This document shows, in pieces, positions 13,101-22,800 of a stretch of DNA of 64,000 bases; the first letter of the stretch is position 1; the number at the start of each line of letters is the position of its first letter. The position numbers and the translations under genes are program-made. This stretch comes from Berberis thunbergii (lineage: Eukaryota; Streptophyta; Magnoliopsida; Ranunculales; Berberidaceae): assembly GCA_003290165.1 (NCBI GenBank), contig QNQO01008326.1, positions 62,001-126,000 on the forward strand. Reading direction: 5' to 3'. Under the pieces are notes generated by a model. The model had not been told where the DNA came from, did not search any database, and saw only the letters and a list, made by a program, of their open reading frames with translations.

Positions 13101-16100
13101 ATTGCAGAGCTTCAAATTTTTATATTTTTTGGATTGAATATTGAATACTGTTTTTATTACCTTGATCCCCCAGAAGGGTGGAGTTGGTTCTGTTAAGGAC
13201 TTTAAACCTATTAGCTTGGTTGGTGGTCTATACAAGATTATTGAAAAGGCTACGGCTAGGAGATTAAAATCTTGTTTGGGTTCAATAATAGAACCCAACC
13301 AGTGAGAGTTTGGTAAAGATAGGCAAGTATTAAATGGGGTGATGATTGCTAATGAACTTGTGGATTCAAGGTTGAGAAGTGATCATTTGGGGTTGTGTAA
13401 AATTGATCACATGATCTGGGACTTTGTCTTATTGTGTATAAACAAAATGGGTTTTGGTGAGAAATGGATGAGGTGGGTGAAAAATTGTATGTCTACAGTA
13501 CATTTTTCATTTCTTATGGGAGGAGAACCAACAGGTTTTTTTAAGATCTCATGGGTTACTCGCTAAGGGGATACAATGTCATCATTTTGTTCACTGTTAT
13601 GGTCGAAGGTTTTTGTAGGTTAATTGCTAAAGCATAGGAGACGTATTTTAATTGGTTTTCAAATTTTGTCGATACAGAGGAGTATTGTGCATCTTCAGTT
13701 CCCTAATGATACATTGTTCTTTTTGGATAATCTAGGGATCAAGTGGAGAATTTGACGTATATTCTTATGATTTTTCAATTGTGCTCTGGTTTGAAATTAA
13801 CTTATCTAAAAGTGTGGTGTATGGTGTGGGAGAGATTGCTAATAGTAGTATGGGGGCAACAACTTTAAGGTCTCAAGTGGGTGTTTTACCAGCTATATAT
13901 TTAGGCCTTTCATTGGGAGTAAAGAATAGATGTAAGCACATGTGGGATCTGGTGTTGGAGGTGATTATATGTCGTTGTTCCAATGCCTTCCTTAGTTTGC
14001 TAAAAGGATATAGAAGATGAGTCAAAATTTTCTATGGTGTGGGGGCGAGGAGAAGGAGGGTTTGATGCTCTTAACTGTGAATTAGTCTGCCTACCAAAAG
14101 AAGTAGGAGGTCTTGGTATTCGTCTATTACTTTTGATGGATAAAGTTCTTATGAATAAGTGGTTATGGAGATACGGAGTGGAAAATGATAGTTTGTGGTG
14201 AGAATTGATTAGATTGAAATATGATCCGATGAGCATCAATTGAGTTTTGAAGCATTCGGCAAATGCATATGGTACGAGCACTTGGAAGACAATTTCTAAC
14301 TACAAGACTGAGTTTTTTGAGAAGTTGAGGTGGTCGTTGATAGAGGTGACAAGGTGAAGTTCCGGTATGATATTTAGTGTCGGGATGAGTCTTTCAAAGA
14401 CAAACTTCCAAGATTATTTTCATTTAATGTCATAAGAAACATGGAATGGTGGAGGAGTTCGGTAGTTATGTTGATGGTGCATTGAGCTGGAATCCACATC
14501 TTTGTAGGGGATCACTCTCTATGAGAGAATTGAATGAGTTTGTGTTCTTTCCTTGATCTTGGAAGAGGTGGTGTTGGGGAATCAAAGGTTTTTCAGTGTG
14601 TTCGTTCTTTTTCAAATTGGCTAGGAACCAATTACCTAATCATGCTCATGTGGATTTTCCTTTGAAGTTGGTTTGGAGGAAAGGAGTTCCACCAAGAGTT
14701 TCATTTTTTATTTGGACATCTTTATGAAACAAGGTTCCATCGAAGGTGGAGTTAGCGCATCGGGGCATGTAGTCAGGGATGGCAACGGGGCGGATTGGGG
14801 CGGATTTAAGCAAATCCATCCCCGCCCCGCTGAGGATTGCGGGGCTCAAAATTCGCCCCGCATATCCGTTTATTAGCAATTTTCAAAACCACCCCCGCCC
14901 CAGACGGATTTACGGATATCCGCCCCACCCCGAATATCCGCATAAAATAGAATTAAAAAAAATAAATTTTTTTTTCTAAAGATCAGATCATCCGAGTTTG
15001 CTGATCTAAAAAAAATTACAACATATTCCAATTTTACAAAAAATTTGATCAGATCATTTATACATACAAAATTTTTAAAAAATACAAGACATTACGAAAA
15101 AAAAAAATTTCCAAAGATAACTCTGATCTAAAAACTATTCAAAAATTACAACAAATTCAGAAAAAAATTACACATATTACAAAATATTCGATCTCTGAGA
15201 TCAGATTTTATCAGATCAGATCTTGAAAACTGATCTTGATCAGATCTAGATCGTATCAGATCTTGATCAGAACAGATCTTGATCAGATCTAAAATCAGAT
15301 CAGACCTAAAATCAGATCATTTCTAAGATCAGATCTTGATCAGATCTAAAATCAGATCTTGATCCGATCAGATCTAAGATCATATCTTGATCCGATCAGA
15401 TCAGATCTTTATCAGATCAGATCTTGATCAGATCAAATCTAAGATCAGATCTTGATCCGATTAGATCTAAGATCAAATCTTGATCTCGATCTCTGATGGG
15501 GGAGAGGAAAAAACGCTTTGTCGGATTTGAAGCTTGGAGTTGGAGATCGAAACCCTTCGCGGCATGAGAGAGGAAGATCTCTCTGTGAGGGAGATCGCGG
15601 CGTGAGGGGAGCAGGGAAGCCTTCGCTGTGAGTCGCTCGAAAGGAGATTGCTCGAACTCGAAGGGAGGTCGCTCGTAGGGAGGTTGCCCGAGCGAAGTTG
15701 CTCGAAGGGAGGGAGGGAGTGTTGCTCGCTGTTGAGGGAGAAGAAGGGCGGGACTCCGCCTCTCTGCCTCTCTGCTCTCCTCTCCTCTCCTCTGCTTTGT
15801 GGGAGCTGAAAAAACAAAAATCAAATAATGAAAGTGATCGAGAGAGAGAGAAAGAGGTGTAGGGTTTTTTTTTTTTTTTTTTCCACAGCATATAAAGGAT
15901 TGAGGGTTTTTTTGTAATATCCATACTTAAACGGATATCCGTGGGGCGGATATGGACAAATCCGTATCCGCCCCGAATATTTAATGAATGTTGTTTGGAT
16001 ATCCGTATCCGCCCCAAAATCCGTTTAGACATATCCAAAACCGCCCCAAACGGATTGGGTGGGGCGGATATCCGTAAAAATCCGCCCCACTGCCATCCCT

Positions 16101-17548
16101 ACATGTAGTTGGATGTCATTTGTTCTTTTTGTTAGTTGACACCAAAAACCACAATACACCTTCTACTTCATTGTGATTGGGTGAGTCTAATATGGAGATA
16201 TGTCATTAGTCTTTTTGGTTTGTATTTGAGTTATGTCGAGATCCATGGAACAGGTGTTGAAGTCTCGAAAGGCTCCAGATTATGACCCCCAAAGGAAAAA
16301 AAAAAAAAAAAAAAACTGGAATTTAGTTTCATTTGCAGTTTGTTGGGTTATATAGGTTGGAAAGAAATGCCAGAATTTTTTCGAACAAGGTTTCAAATAG
16401 GGAGACAGTCGTCATGGAGGTCTTGATTTAAATATGGAGTTGGGTATCTTATTATCCATCCTTCAACGGATTGTGTTTCGAGTCTTTGTTTACGAATTGG
16501 AATTTGTTGATTTGGGGCCTTAATGCTTTTAAGGTTGCTTGACCCTGTAATAAAATTTTATTGGCATTAATAAATTGCCTTTGAAAAAAAAAATTGAATG
16601 TAAGGGTGTGTTTGATTTTTGTTTTCCATGGAAAACTTAAACTAGTAAAGAGATCATAGAGAGAAGAGAGAAGGTGAACATGAAATTTGAAACACCACCT
16701 ATCTTCTCTCAAAATCATGGAAAAAAACATTGTAGGGAGGGGCGTGCCTCAGAAGAGTTTTCCATGAAAGTTCAAGAAACATGACTACTGTCTTCATCAT
16801 TGGATGAAAAGTTTTCTCACTTGCTCTCTCATCTCAACTAGCATGGTTTTCCATGGAAAGAAAAATCAAACACACCCTAAGGCTTAAAAATTTACAGGAA
16901 GATTGTTTAAAAATTAATTTTAGGTTTCATAGTATCTATTTTTGTTTCCAAGTTTTAGGAGGCTAGTGAAGTTTGAATTTGAGCGAATCCTTTCTACTTC
17001 TAGAAAAATTGTTATTCAATTCTAAGTAATCTTAATCTATATAAAAGGTGTAGCCTTCATTTCAATTCAGAAGAAAGTACAGTATCGCATGTATGCAGTG
17101 CAATATGTGATATGCATTTTCAGGTTTCTCACTTCATATGGGGATTTAATGATTTTGGGAGGGGGCAAGGAGTCTGATGCTTGCAATAATAGGAATTGGT
17201 CCTCTTTTCTCTCTCCCTCTCATGTACTCTCTTTTTTTTTTTTTTTTTGTTCTTGTGAGAATTCAATTCTCTAAGACCAAACATAACGTGTATGTTTTCT
17301 GTTATATACTTAAATGCCTTATCCATATTCTACATGCAGTTGCAGTTGGATTTATGTTTACTTGTTTCACATTACAGGTGTTTGCAATTAAAGCAACCTT
17401 TGAGAGGAACCTGAAAGAATTATATCTATGTTATCTGAAGTCCCCAAAACATGGGGAATTCAGTCTGTGCCGTTTCTGGGAATATCTTAATTATAATGAC
17501 TACTATTCGAGTGTCATCAGTGACGGATTGGTCCATTATACTTTTTGA
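7109..17548 (+). CDS. GCP6: Gamma-tubulin complex component 6, last three exons (partial at 5' side)
   Basis: Three in-frame exons with GT/AG borders encode the C-terminal 130 residues: 7109-7170, 9964-10123 and 17378-17548 (stop TGA 17546-17548). The exon phases join cleanly: AT+C, then phase 0. Readable blocks are KDMLDLESVHMAYLTDSLH, CFLSDGTRAVAGIIEKILQC and LYLCYLKSPKHGEF followed by RFWEYLNYNDYY. These match the end of the conserved C-terminal GCP domain; the SPKHGxFxLxRFWxYLN ending is typical of plant GCP6. GCP6 is a subunit of the gamma-tubulin ring complex that nucleates microtubules, and this domain contacts gamma-tubulin. The introns (2.8 kb and 7.25 kb) are full of LINEs and MITEs, yet all three exons are free of stops and frameshifts, which suggests a functional gene. 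No further upstream exon was found in 1-7108, so the rest of the gene should lie before the window. The GCP family call is firm; the paralogue (6) is inferred from remembered similarity. Confidence 0.87.
7171..7979. other. GCP6 intron segment, nothing recognised
   Basis: AT-rich DNA with a pyrimidine-rich stretch (7460-7640) lies between a GCP6 donor (GTGAGT, 7171) and an L1 fragment. Only short chance frames are present. Confidence 0.5.
7980..8664 (+). pseudogene. L1 LINE ORF2 C-terminal remnant with poly(A) tail
   Basis: The frame from 7990 to 8300 reads DELLWECRGEGFSVSRMF, then FLWMAGKILTV and NLKKRTIQTRDQCFF, the layout of the L1 zinc-binding RT domain. WGIWEERSIYFFEGKK follows near 8393-8440, matching the usual WGIWxERNxRxFEG ending. 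The 3' end has L1-like hydrophobic-coded sequence (about 8580-8655) closing with AGAAAAAAAAG near 8657-8666. It is in the sense orientation within the GCP6 intron. Confidence 0.7.
9140..9340 (+). pseudogene. Short L1 LINE ORF2 C-terminal fragment
   Basis: The frame reads SLFYWTTWKEFVNRIFSNKI, echoing the L1 ending LFWxxWKERNNRIF. It is about 200 bp of an independent or rearranged L1 tail within the same GCP6 intron. The rest of 8665-9963 shows no recognised feature. Confidence 0.5.
10432..10534. repeat. Short direct repeat (two copies, 76 bp apart)
   Basis: AAGCTACTGCTTTTTTCTGA with following GTGTTG occurs at about 10431-10457 and again at about 10509-10534 in GCP6 intron DNA. This is a small local duplication of unknown origin. 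Confidence 0.6.
10753..11103. mobile_element. hAT-type MITE (TAGGGCTGAACA ends)
   Basis: It starts TAGGGCTGAACAAAAAA and ends TCATGAACAACCCTA, which are inverted repeats. The interior is full of GGTTTGGTT and AACCGAACC blocks, a familiar look for this kind of plant MITE. Flanks CATTTATC (10745-10752) and CATTTAGC (11104-11111) form an 8-bp duplication with one mismatch. At 351 bp it is non-coding. Confidence 0.82.
14774..16101. mobile_element. hAT-type non-autonomous element with perfect 8-bp target duplication, nested in L1
   Basis: The ends CAGGGATGGCAACGGGGCGG and (inverse) TAGGGATGGCAGTGGGGCGG are inverted repeats extended by GGGGCGGATAT-rich subterminal blocks. Flanks are CATGTAGT at both 14766-14773 and 16102-16109, a perfect 8-bp duplication diagnostic of hAT-type insertion. 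The interior has two unusual parts: a GATC/AGATCT-rich array (about 14980-15490) and a GC-rich purine-biased block (15490-15830). On the - strand, open frames of up to 197 codons cross them, but they run into the terminal repeats and look like a compositional artefact. No hAT transposase domain is seen. Confidence 0.88.
15186..15490. repeat. GATC-rich degenerate tandem array
   Basis: Irregular iteration of AGATCAGATCTTGATC and close variants, with dozens of GATC sites in 300 bp, sits inside the hAT element. There is no strict period. Confidence 0.8.
16604..16877. mobile_element. Tourist-like MITE (PIF/Harbinger), TAA target duplication
   Basis: The ends GGGTGTGTTTGATTTTTGTT and (inverse) GGGTGTGTTTGATTTTTCTT extend to a roughly 31-bp inverted repeat ending CCATGGAAAA. 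TAA flanks both sides (16601-16603, 16878-16880), the 3-bp duplication of PIF/Harbinger elements. At 274 bp it is non-coding and inserted just beyond the L1 poly(A) tail. Confidence 0.85.
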
Positions 17549-19780
17549 ATACAAGTTTCATAATCTTGATATCCCCGATATGAATACCTGCTGTAGATAA
17601 GACAGAAGATGAGTGCTTAATGTGTTATTCTCTGTTGTGTTCATGAGAAGCAGATTAAGAGGTCCTCGCATAATCCGACTCCAAGTTCGTATGCATGTGA
17701 AGTATCAACAGCCTCGACTTTTGTGTTTGAATGACCTCTGGAATACCATCAGCTATCACTCATTTTCAAGTGGAGAACAATATCATTTCGTGTTATCGTG
17801 AGGTCCTTGAAAGATGACCGACTCTACATGGTAATCCACCAGGTGTCTAGGCTTTAAACCATTCATTACTGGGTTCTGAGTGCTTGTGTTGGACTGCAGT
17901 GGTTTGGTTTGCAGTTTGTTAGCTTAAGATGTGTTTTAGCAGGCTGTGTTTGAAAGCTATGGAGCTGCACATTTAGTTCCAGGCAGATATGCAATGAGAA
18001 GGGAGTTGAATTTATGTCTAAGAGACACTGATGGGGAATATATTTTTTTTCTGGAGATAATGTTGCAGTTGCATGTTTGAATCGGGCTTTGTTAAGAGAT
18101 GTTAAGGATCTTATTCACTAGCACTAAGTAAGCATCTTCTTGTGTCGCTGTGGGATATAATGTCAGAAATATGAGAATTGACTATTTGCATAGGAGTATG
18201 GGATTTTGCAAGGGTTAAAGATTTCACTGTTATGGATTGTGAAGAAGAATGTTGGTTAGCCTGTTTGGACTGACTTTACGCCCCGCAACATTCTGTCACT
18301 TTGCTTGTATGTTGTAACCAAATTGCCAAGGTCTGAACAAATTTGGCTGGTGGGAAATGCCGTCAGTTTCCAGACAATATGTGCTCTGAGTTTTCATTGT
18401 AAATCATCTATTATATTTGTATTTACAGGATATAACAGATGCAATGTGATTCTGTAGATCTTGAAAAATATGTAGTATCTCTCTCAGCATTCATTTCGCT
18501 GATACTTAATTAGACTTTCACAGGCATCAAGGTAGCATATATCATCATGCTAACCTAGACACATTTTAAGGGTAGCTCCAGAGATGCCAAACCTGTTTTC
18601 GGGGAATCTGTACTTTAGGAGATCCAGCATTCCAAAAAACTGAGACCCTTATCCGGCTTGAATGACTTCATTATGCTAATGGGAATGTTGTGACCAGACT
18701 TGGAGCCAATGTCTGATTTTGCAATTTGAAATGCAGCTTTCCGCGGTGGAGAGAAGGCTAAAATAAACAAAATGCCACTTTTCTAACTATTCAATCCATT
18801 TTCTCTTTAACAAGTATTTGATTTGATTTGATTAAGTCATGGGTGGCTTACACATTGATTCAAATGGACAAAGTTGTCTACAAGGGCAGGAACGACTAAG
18901 AGTCGTCTTGGAGCCCACAATCACGTGGCATTCTTCATTAACAATGACTCAAAGTTGATCGACCAAATGAAAAGAAAGGAATCAAGAAATGAGACCTGGT
19001 CACCCATATGACCTCCATGTTGGCCTAATTATCTGCTTTACCCTGCGAATAGGACAATTATCTTCATTGGATTGGATTATTCATTTCCGTTCTTTTTATC
19101 TTCTTCCCAATCCCACTTTTGTTCCTTTCCAACATTTTTGCCGTATAGTTTTGATCTACACAGTGCAGTGTAAATAACGTCAAAGAAAGCTGTTTGTTTA
19201 TGTAATGCATGATTTTGACTCTGTCAACTCCATGTTTGCTTTTGGTTTTTGTTTATTTATGGTTTATCACCGGCTTCAGTTATTTGCGGACAAAATTTGG
19301 TATATTATATTTTTGTACCATTAAATTTGTTGGACCGAAATGTTTGTACTATTAAATTTGAATCGTTAGATTTATCTTGATATATGTGTTCCATTAAATT
19401 TGGTATATTATATTTTTTTCAAGATTAGTGTAATATTAAATTTGACCGTTAGATTTACTTTGAGATGTGTATTTTATTAAATTTGAACCATTTGATGTTT
19501 TTCGAGATGTGTGTTGAATTGTGTAGATTTTGGTGAAAGGGATGGGGAGAGTGAGTGGGGAGAACCGTTTAAAAGCAATCTAACGGCTCTAATTATGCAC
19601 ATGAGGAGTCCCGTGCACGTGAGCCAGCCACGGAGTGTCATAAATAGACATTTTGAGCAAAAAGTAAGGGCATTTATGGCATATGATTGCATTGAGTTTC
19701 AGTACATTCCCTTCTTTCCTCCGTCAGCGCTGTCTCGTCACGTTATCATTTTTGGCAGATAATCTCTCTCTTCTCTCTGA
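17549..19780. other. GCP6 3' UTR and intergenic DNA before the BPL gene
   Basis: No second coding gene is recognised. The first several hundred bases are probably the GCP6 3' UTR. An AATAAA lies at 18762-18767, though a nearer unseen signal is more likely. Four imperfect copies of an AT-rich unit of roughly 60 bp (ATTAAATTTG...TTAGATTTA...GATATGTGT) occur at 19290-19510. The BPL leader begins near 19780 with CT-rich sequence. Confidence 0.5.
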
Positions 19781-19833
19781 AACATCTGAGTGAGACTCCT
19801 CCAGTCCTCCGCAAAGCAATAATTCAAAACAAA

Positions 19834-22800
19834 ATGCTGGTGAGGTTTTCAAAACCCTAGCTTCTACTGCTGTTGTTGAAGCAGAAACAAACGTCTCTTT
19901 CTCTCTCAGTCACTTGGTTACAATGTCGTTTCATCTCTCTCACTGAGTGTGTGTGTGTTTGGGTTTTGCAGACAAGAACAGTTGAAGTAGGCAATGTTTC
20001 ATATCTAGCAGGGCAAAGAGAGATTCAAGAATTCTTCTCCTTCTCTGGAGAGATTGAACACATTCACATCCAGTAATTTCTCTTCATTCCTTCAACTTCT
20101 TTCTTTCTCTCAAGAGGTTTTTGTTTTCAGACTGAGATTTGGACTTGTTTTATTCTAATTCTTCTTGCAGTGGTGCTGGGAGATCCAAGCTTGCATTCGT
20201 TACATTCAAGGATCCTAAAGCGCTCGAAATCGCCTTGTTGTTATCGGTACCAATTATTCTTCACTTCTTTACTTCAAATCTTCATATGCTCACGCGCTCC
20301 TTTTGGTTGGATTCAAATTCAATCCAAAATCTTCAAATCTCCAACTTAACTGAAGAAGAGTCCTTTATGTATGTGTACTTGTGTAGAGGAGCATTATGAA
20401 AGAAATAAAATTAGGGGTTCCCAAGTGGCTACCTAGAGCCATTAATTTGAATCCTTTCTGTTGATTTTAGTAGATTCCAGCTTTGAGTGTTTGTGCAATA
20501 AATAAGATTTCATCAAGGGATTTAGGCATAGATGCTCACTTATGAGCTAAATCAATCTGAGTTTAGATTACAATCATATGATGTAGATTTGGCTTATGTG
20601 TGGCGAAGAATCAAACGTCTTTCACCATTTCAATCAGGAATTAGAATATTTACTTCAAGCTGTATCAAGGATGAAACACTCTCAAATACAATGACTAGCA
20701 TTAATATTTTATTTTATTACTTTTTTTTTTAATTATTGGGAAAATTCAATGTACTGATTTGTTGCACAAGGAATTGAGTATAATTTTTAACATTTATGAA
20801 GCTCGCAGTTTGTGTGAAGATAGTGACTAGCATTTTAGGTCATGAGCATTTTTAATTTATTTTGAAGTTAACACCATGTCACTTCAAGTGTTGGGATTTG
20901 GTTTCTTTTAGAGTCAGAAGCATAACATATTTCTTCAAAGCACAAATGAAATGTTGCCTGGGCCTTTTAGTCGCAAATAACATAGTATGCCAATGGCACA
21001 GAGAAAAGCATCCCCAGCATTATACCCTTCAATCTCATAAATGAGACTCTCCTTAGGAAATGGTTTTGGGGGATTTTTATTCAAAAGAAAGTAGCCTTTC
21101 AAAATATGTCATCCGAGCAAAATATGGCCTGGATGGTGGGAATTCTTCATAAAGCATCCATCATAGTATGCCAATGGCATTATGGCACAGAGAAAAGCAT
21201 CCCCATCCCCAATCTTATGGATTCCTTTTTGGCAAGTGGAGAAACGTAAACAAATAAGTTGATATATCATATATGGCTTGGTGAGGGAAGCATTCAATCC
21301 CATTTCCCAAGGTGTTGTTCTTTCTAGTTTTAAAGAATGGTTTGATAAAGGCCATATGAACTCCTAGATCTTACACCTCTTCTCTCGTCCAATCTGTCTC
21401 CATTCCACAACATCTAGTCAAGGAAAGCCCCAACCAGCCTGAGGTCAACCAGTCCCCCCGCTTCCATATAGCCACTATTTGAACTTGAAAGTAGATTGAC
21501 CCCAACTTACACTCTCAATGTTTGGAAGTTTTTCTTGCTCATTCCAGAGCTATTCCGTCTTTTGCTACTACCGTTTGCGCTAGCATTGTAGTTAAGGCGT
21601 TGAGGTTGAGGTAGAGGCGAGGCACCTCAGTGAAGTGAGGCGGTCTTAACATTTTTTAAAGATTTGTTTTTAAAGTGAAATACATCATTTTGATAAGTAT
21701 CATAAGCAAATATGTAAAAAAAAAAAAAAAAAAGTGACACAACTACCTAGAATCAAAATGGAAATATAATAAATTTGTATAGCATAACGAAAAGTTGCAC
21801 TACATAAGTGTCAAATAACTTGCAACATCTACTAAATTATTAAAAATCAATAATCTTGAAATAATAGAAACTTGAGAATATTAAGCATTTGTTAGGAGAA
21901 ATTGTTGGAGTGGTTGGTAAAATCTACAAGTATGATTATTGTTGGTATTCCAAAAGCATAAAAATCATTGAACTATGCTATGAAAAATCAAGATTGATGT
22001 TGATCACATGGTATGCTTTCTCCAAAAAAATAATAAAAAAGTGTGACAAATTTATCAAAACTTCAAAATGTTTTATCTTTTTTTTTTTTATCAAAGTTAT
22101 CAAATGTTACATCAAGAAGCATAAAACCCCATTATAAAGTGGGTTGCAACATCTTTTCGCTGCAATTGGGCTGGATGCAACCAGTTTTAGGCTGAGGCGG
22201 TCCGAGGTAGACGCCACATTTCACCGCACCGCATTGCCTCACTTTGATGCAAAATTTTGTAAAAACGCCTTGAGGCACGCCTAGTCAGTTGCCTCGACTA
22301 GATTGTGCACTAGAAGTACAGAAAACTTAACTTTCTAGAAAACCTGAGAGTGTTTGTTCAATAGTTGCTCCATCAATCGTCTGCACTAGACAAGATAGCA
22401 GAGAAGTCCTAACTTGGTTGAAAACCCACTGATCCATGCTTCATTCATAGACCAAATACCATTCTTGTTAATTCATTGAATTCAGGAGGATGGACTCATA
22501 AATCTTACTCCAACTGTCATGCCCGATTTCAAGACACCGAAATATCTAAAAAATCGAGACGTGACATCAACCAACCTTTTTTTTTAAACTTTACTTACCA
22601 ATGGTTACAACTACTAGCAAATAACAAATTCAACTAATAAGCAAAACAAGAATGATAACACAACACCGGTAAAGCAAACAACACATACCATAGATCACAG
22701 AGCGGGGAGGAACACACTAAGAAAACTATTCGGCCAACTACTGAATGTCATACACGCCTCAAAAGGACTATCAATATTCCTGTCAATACAAATGATCACC

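Larger units (their letters stand above)
11840..16593 (+). pseudogene. Near full-length L1-clade LINE ORF2 remnant in the last GCP6 intron
   Basis: Segments follow the plant L1 order. Endonuclease: LLRRWKPSLIFLCETKL, about 11895-11945, and VVYGPNDRKLHPQFW plus GDFNTVRF, 12105-12225. Linker: FLEGNNNTKFFHVFASHRKK, about 12790-12855. RT: LIPQKGGVGSVKDFKPISLV near 13165-13225, then MGFGEKWMRWV and the catalytic box changed to FPNDTLFF near 13690-13720. Later come YLGLSLGVKNR (13899-13930) and the zinc-binding region VPPRVSFFIWTSL (14687-14725). It resumes after the hAT insertion and ends in a poly(A) run (16584-16593). Numerous stops and frameshifts are present. The 5' boundary is uncertain. Confidence 0.82.

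Noticed and set aside
15445..16038. 197-codon - strand frame as a captured gene
   Set aside because: It runs through the hAT terminal repeats and low-complexity GATC and CT-rich DNA; no domain or splice pattern is visible.
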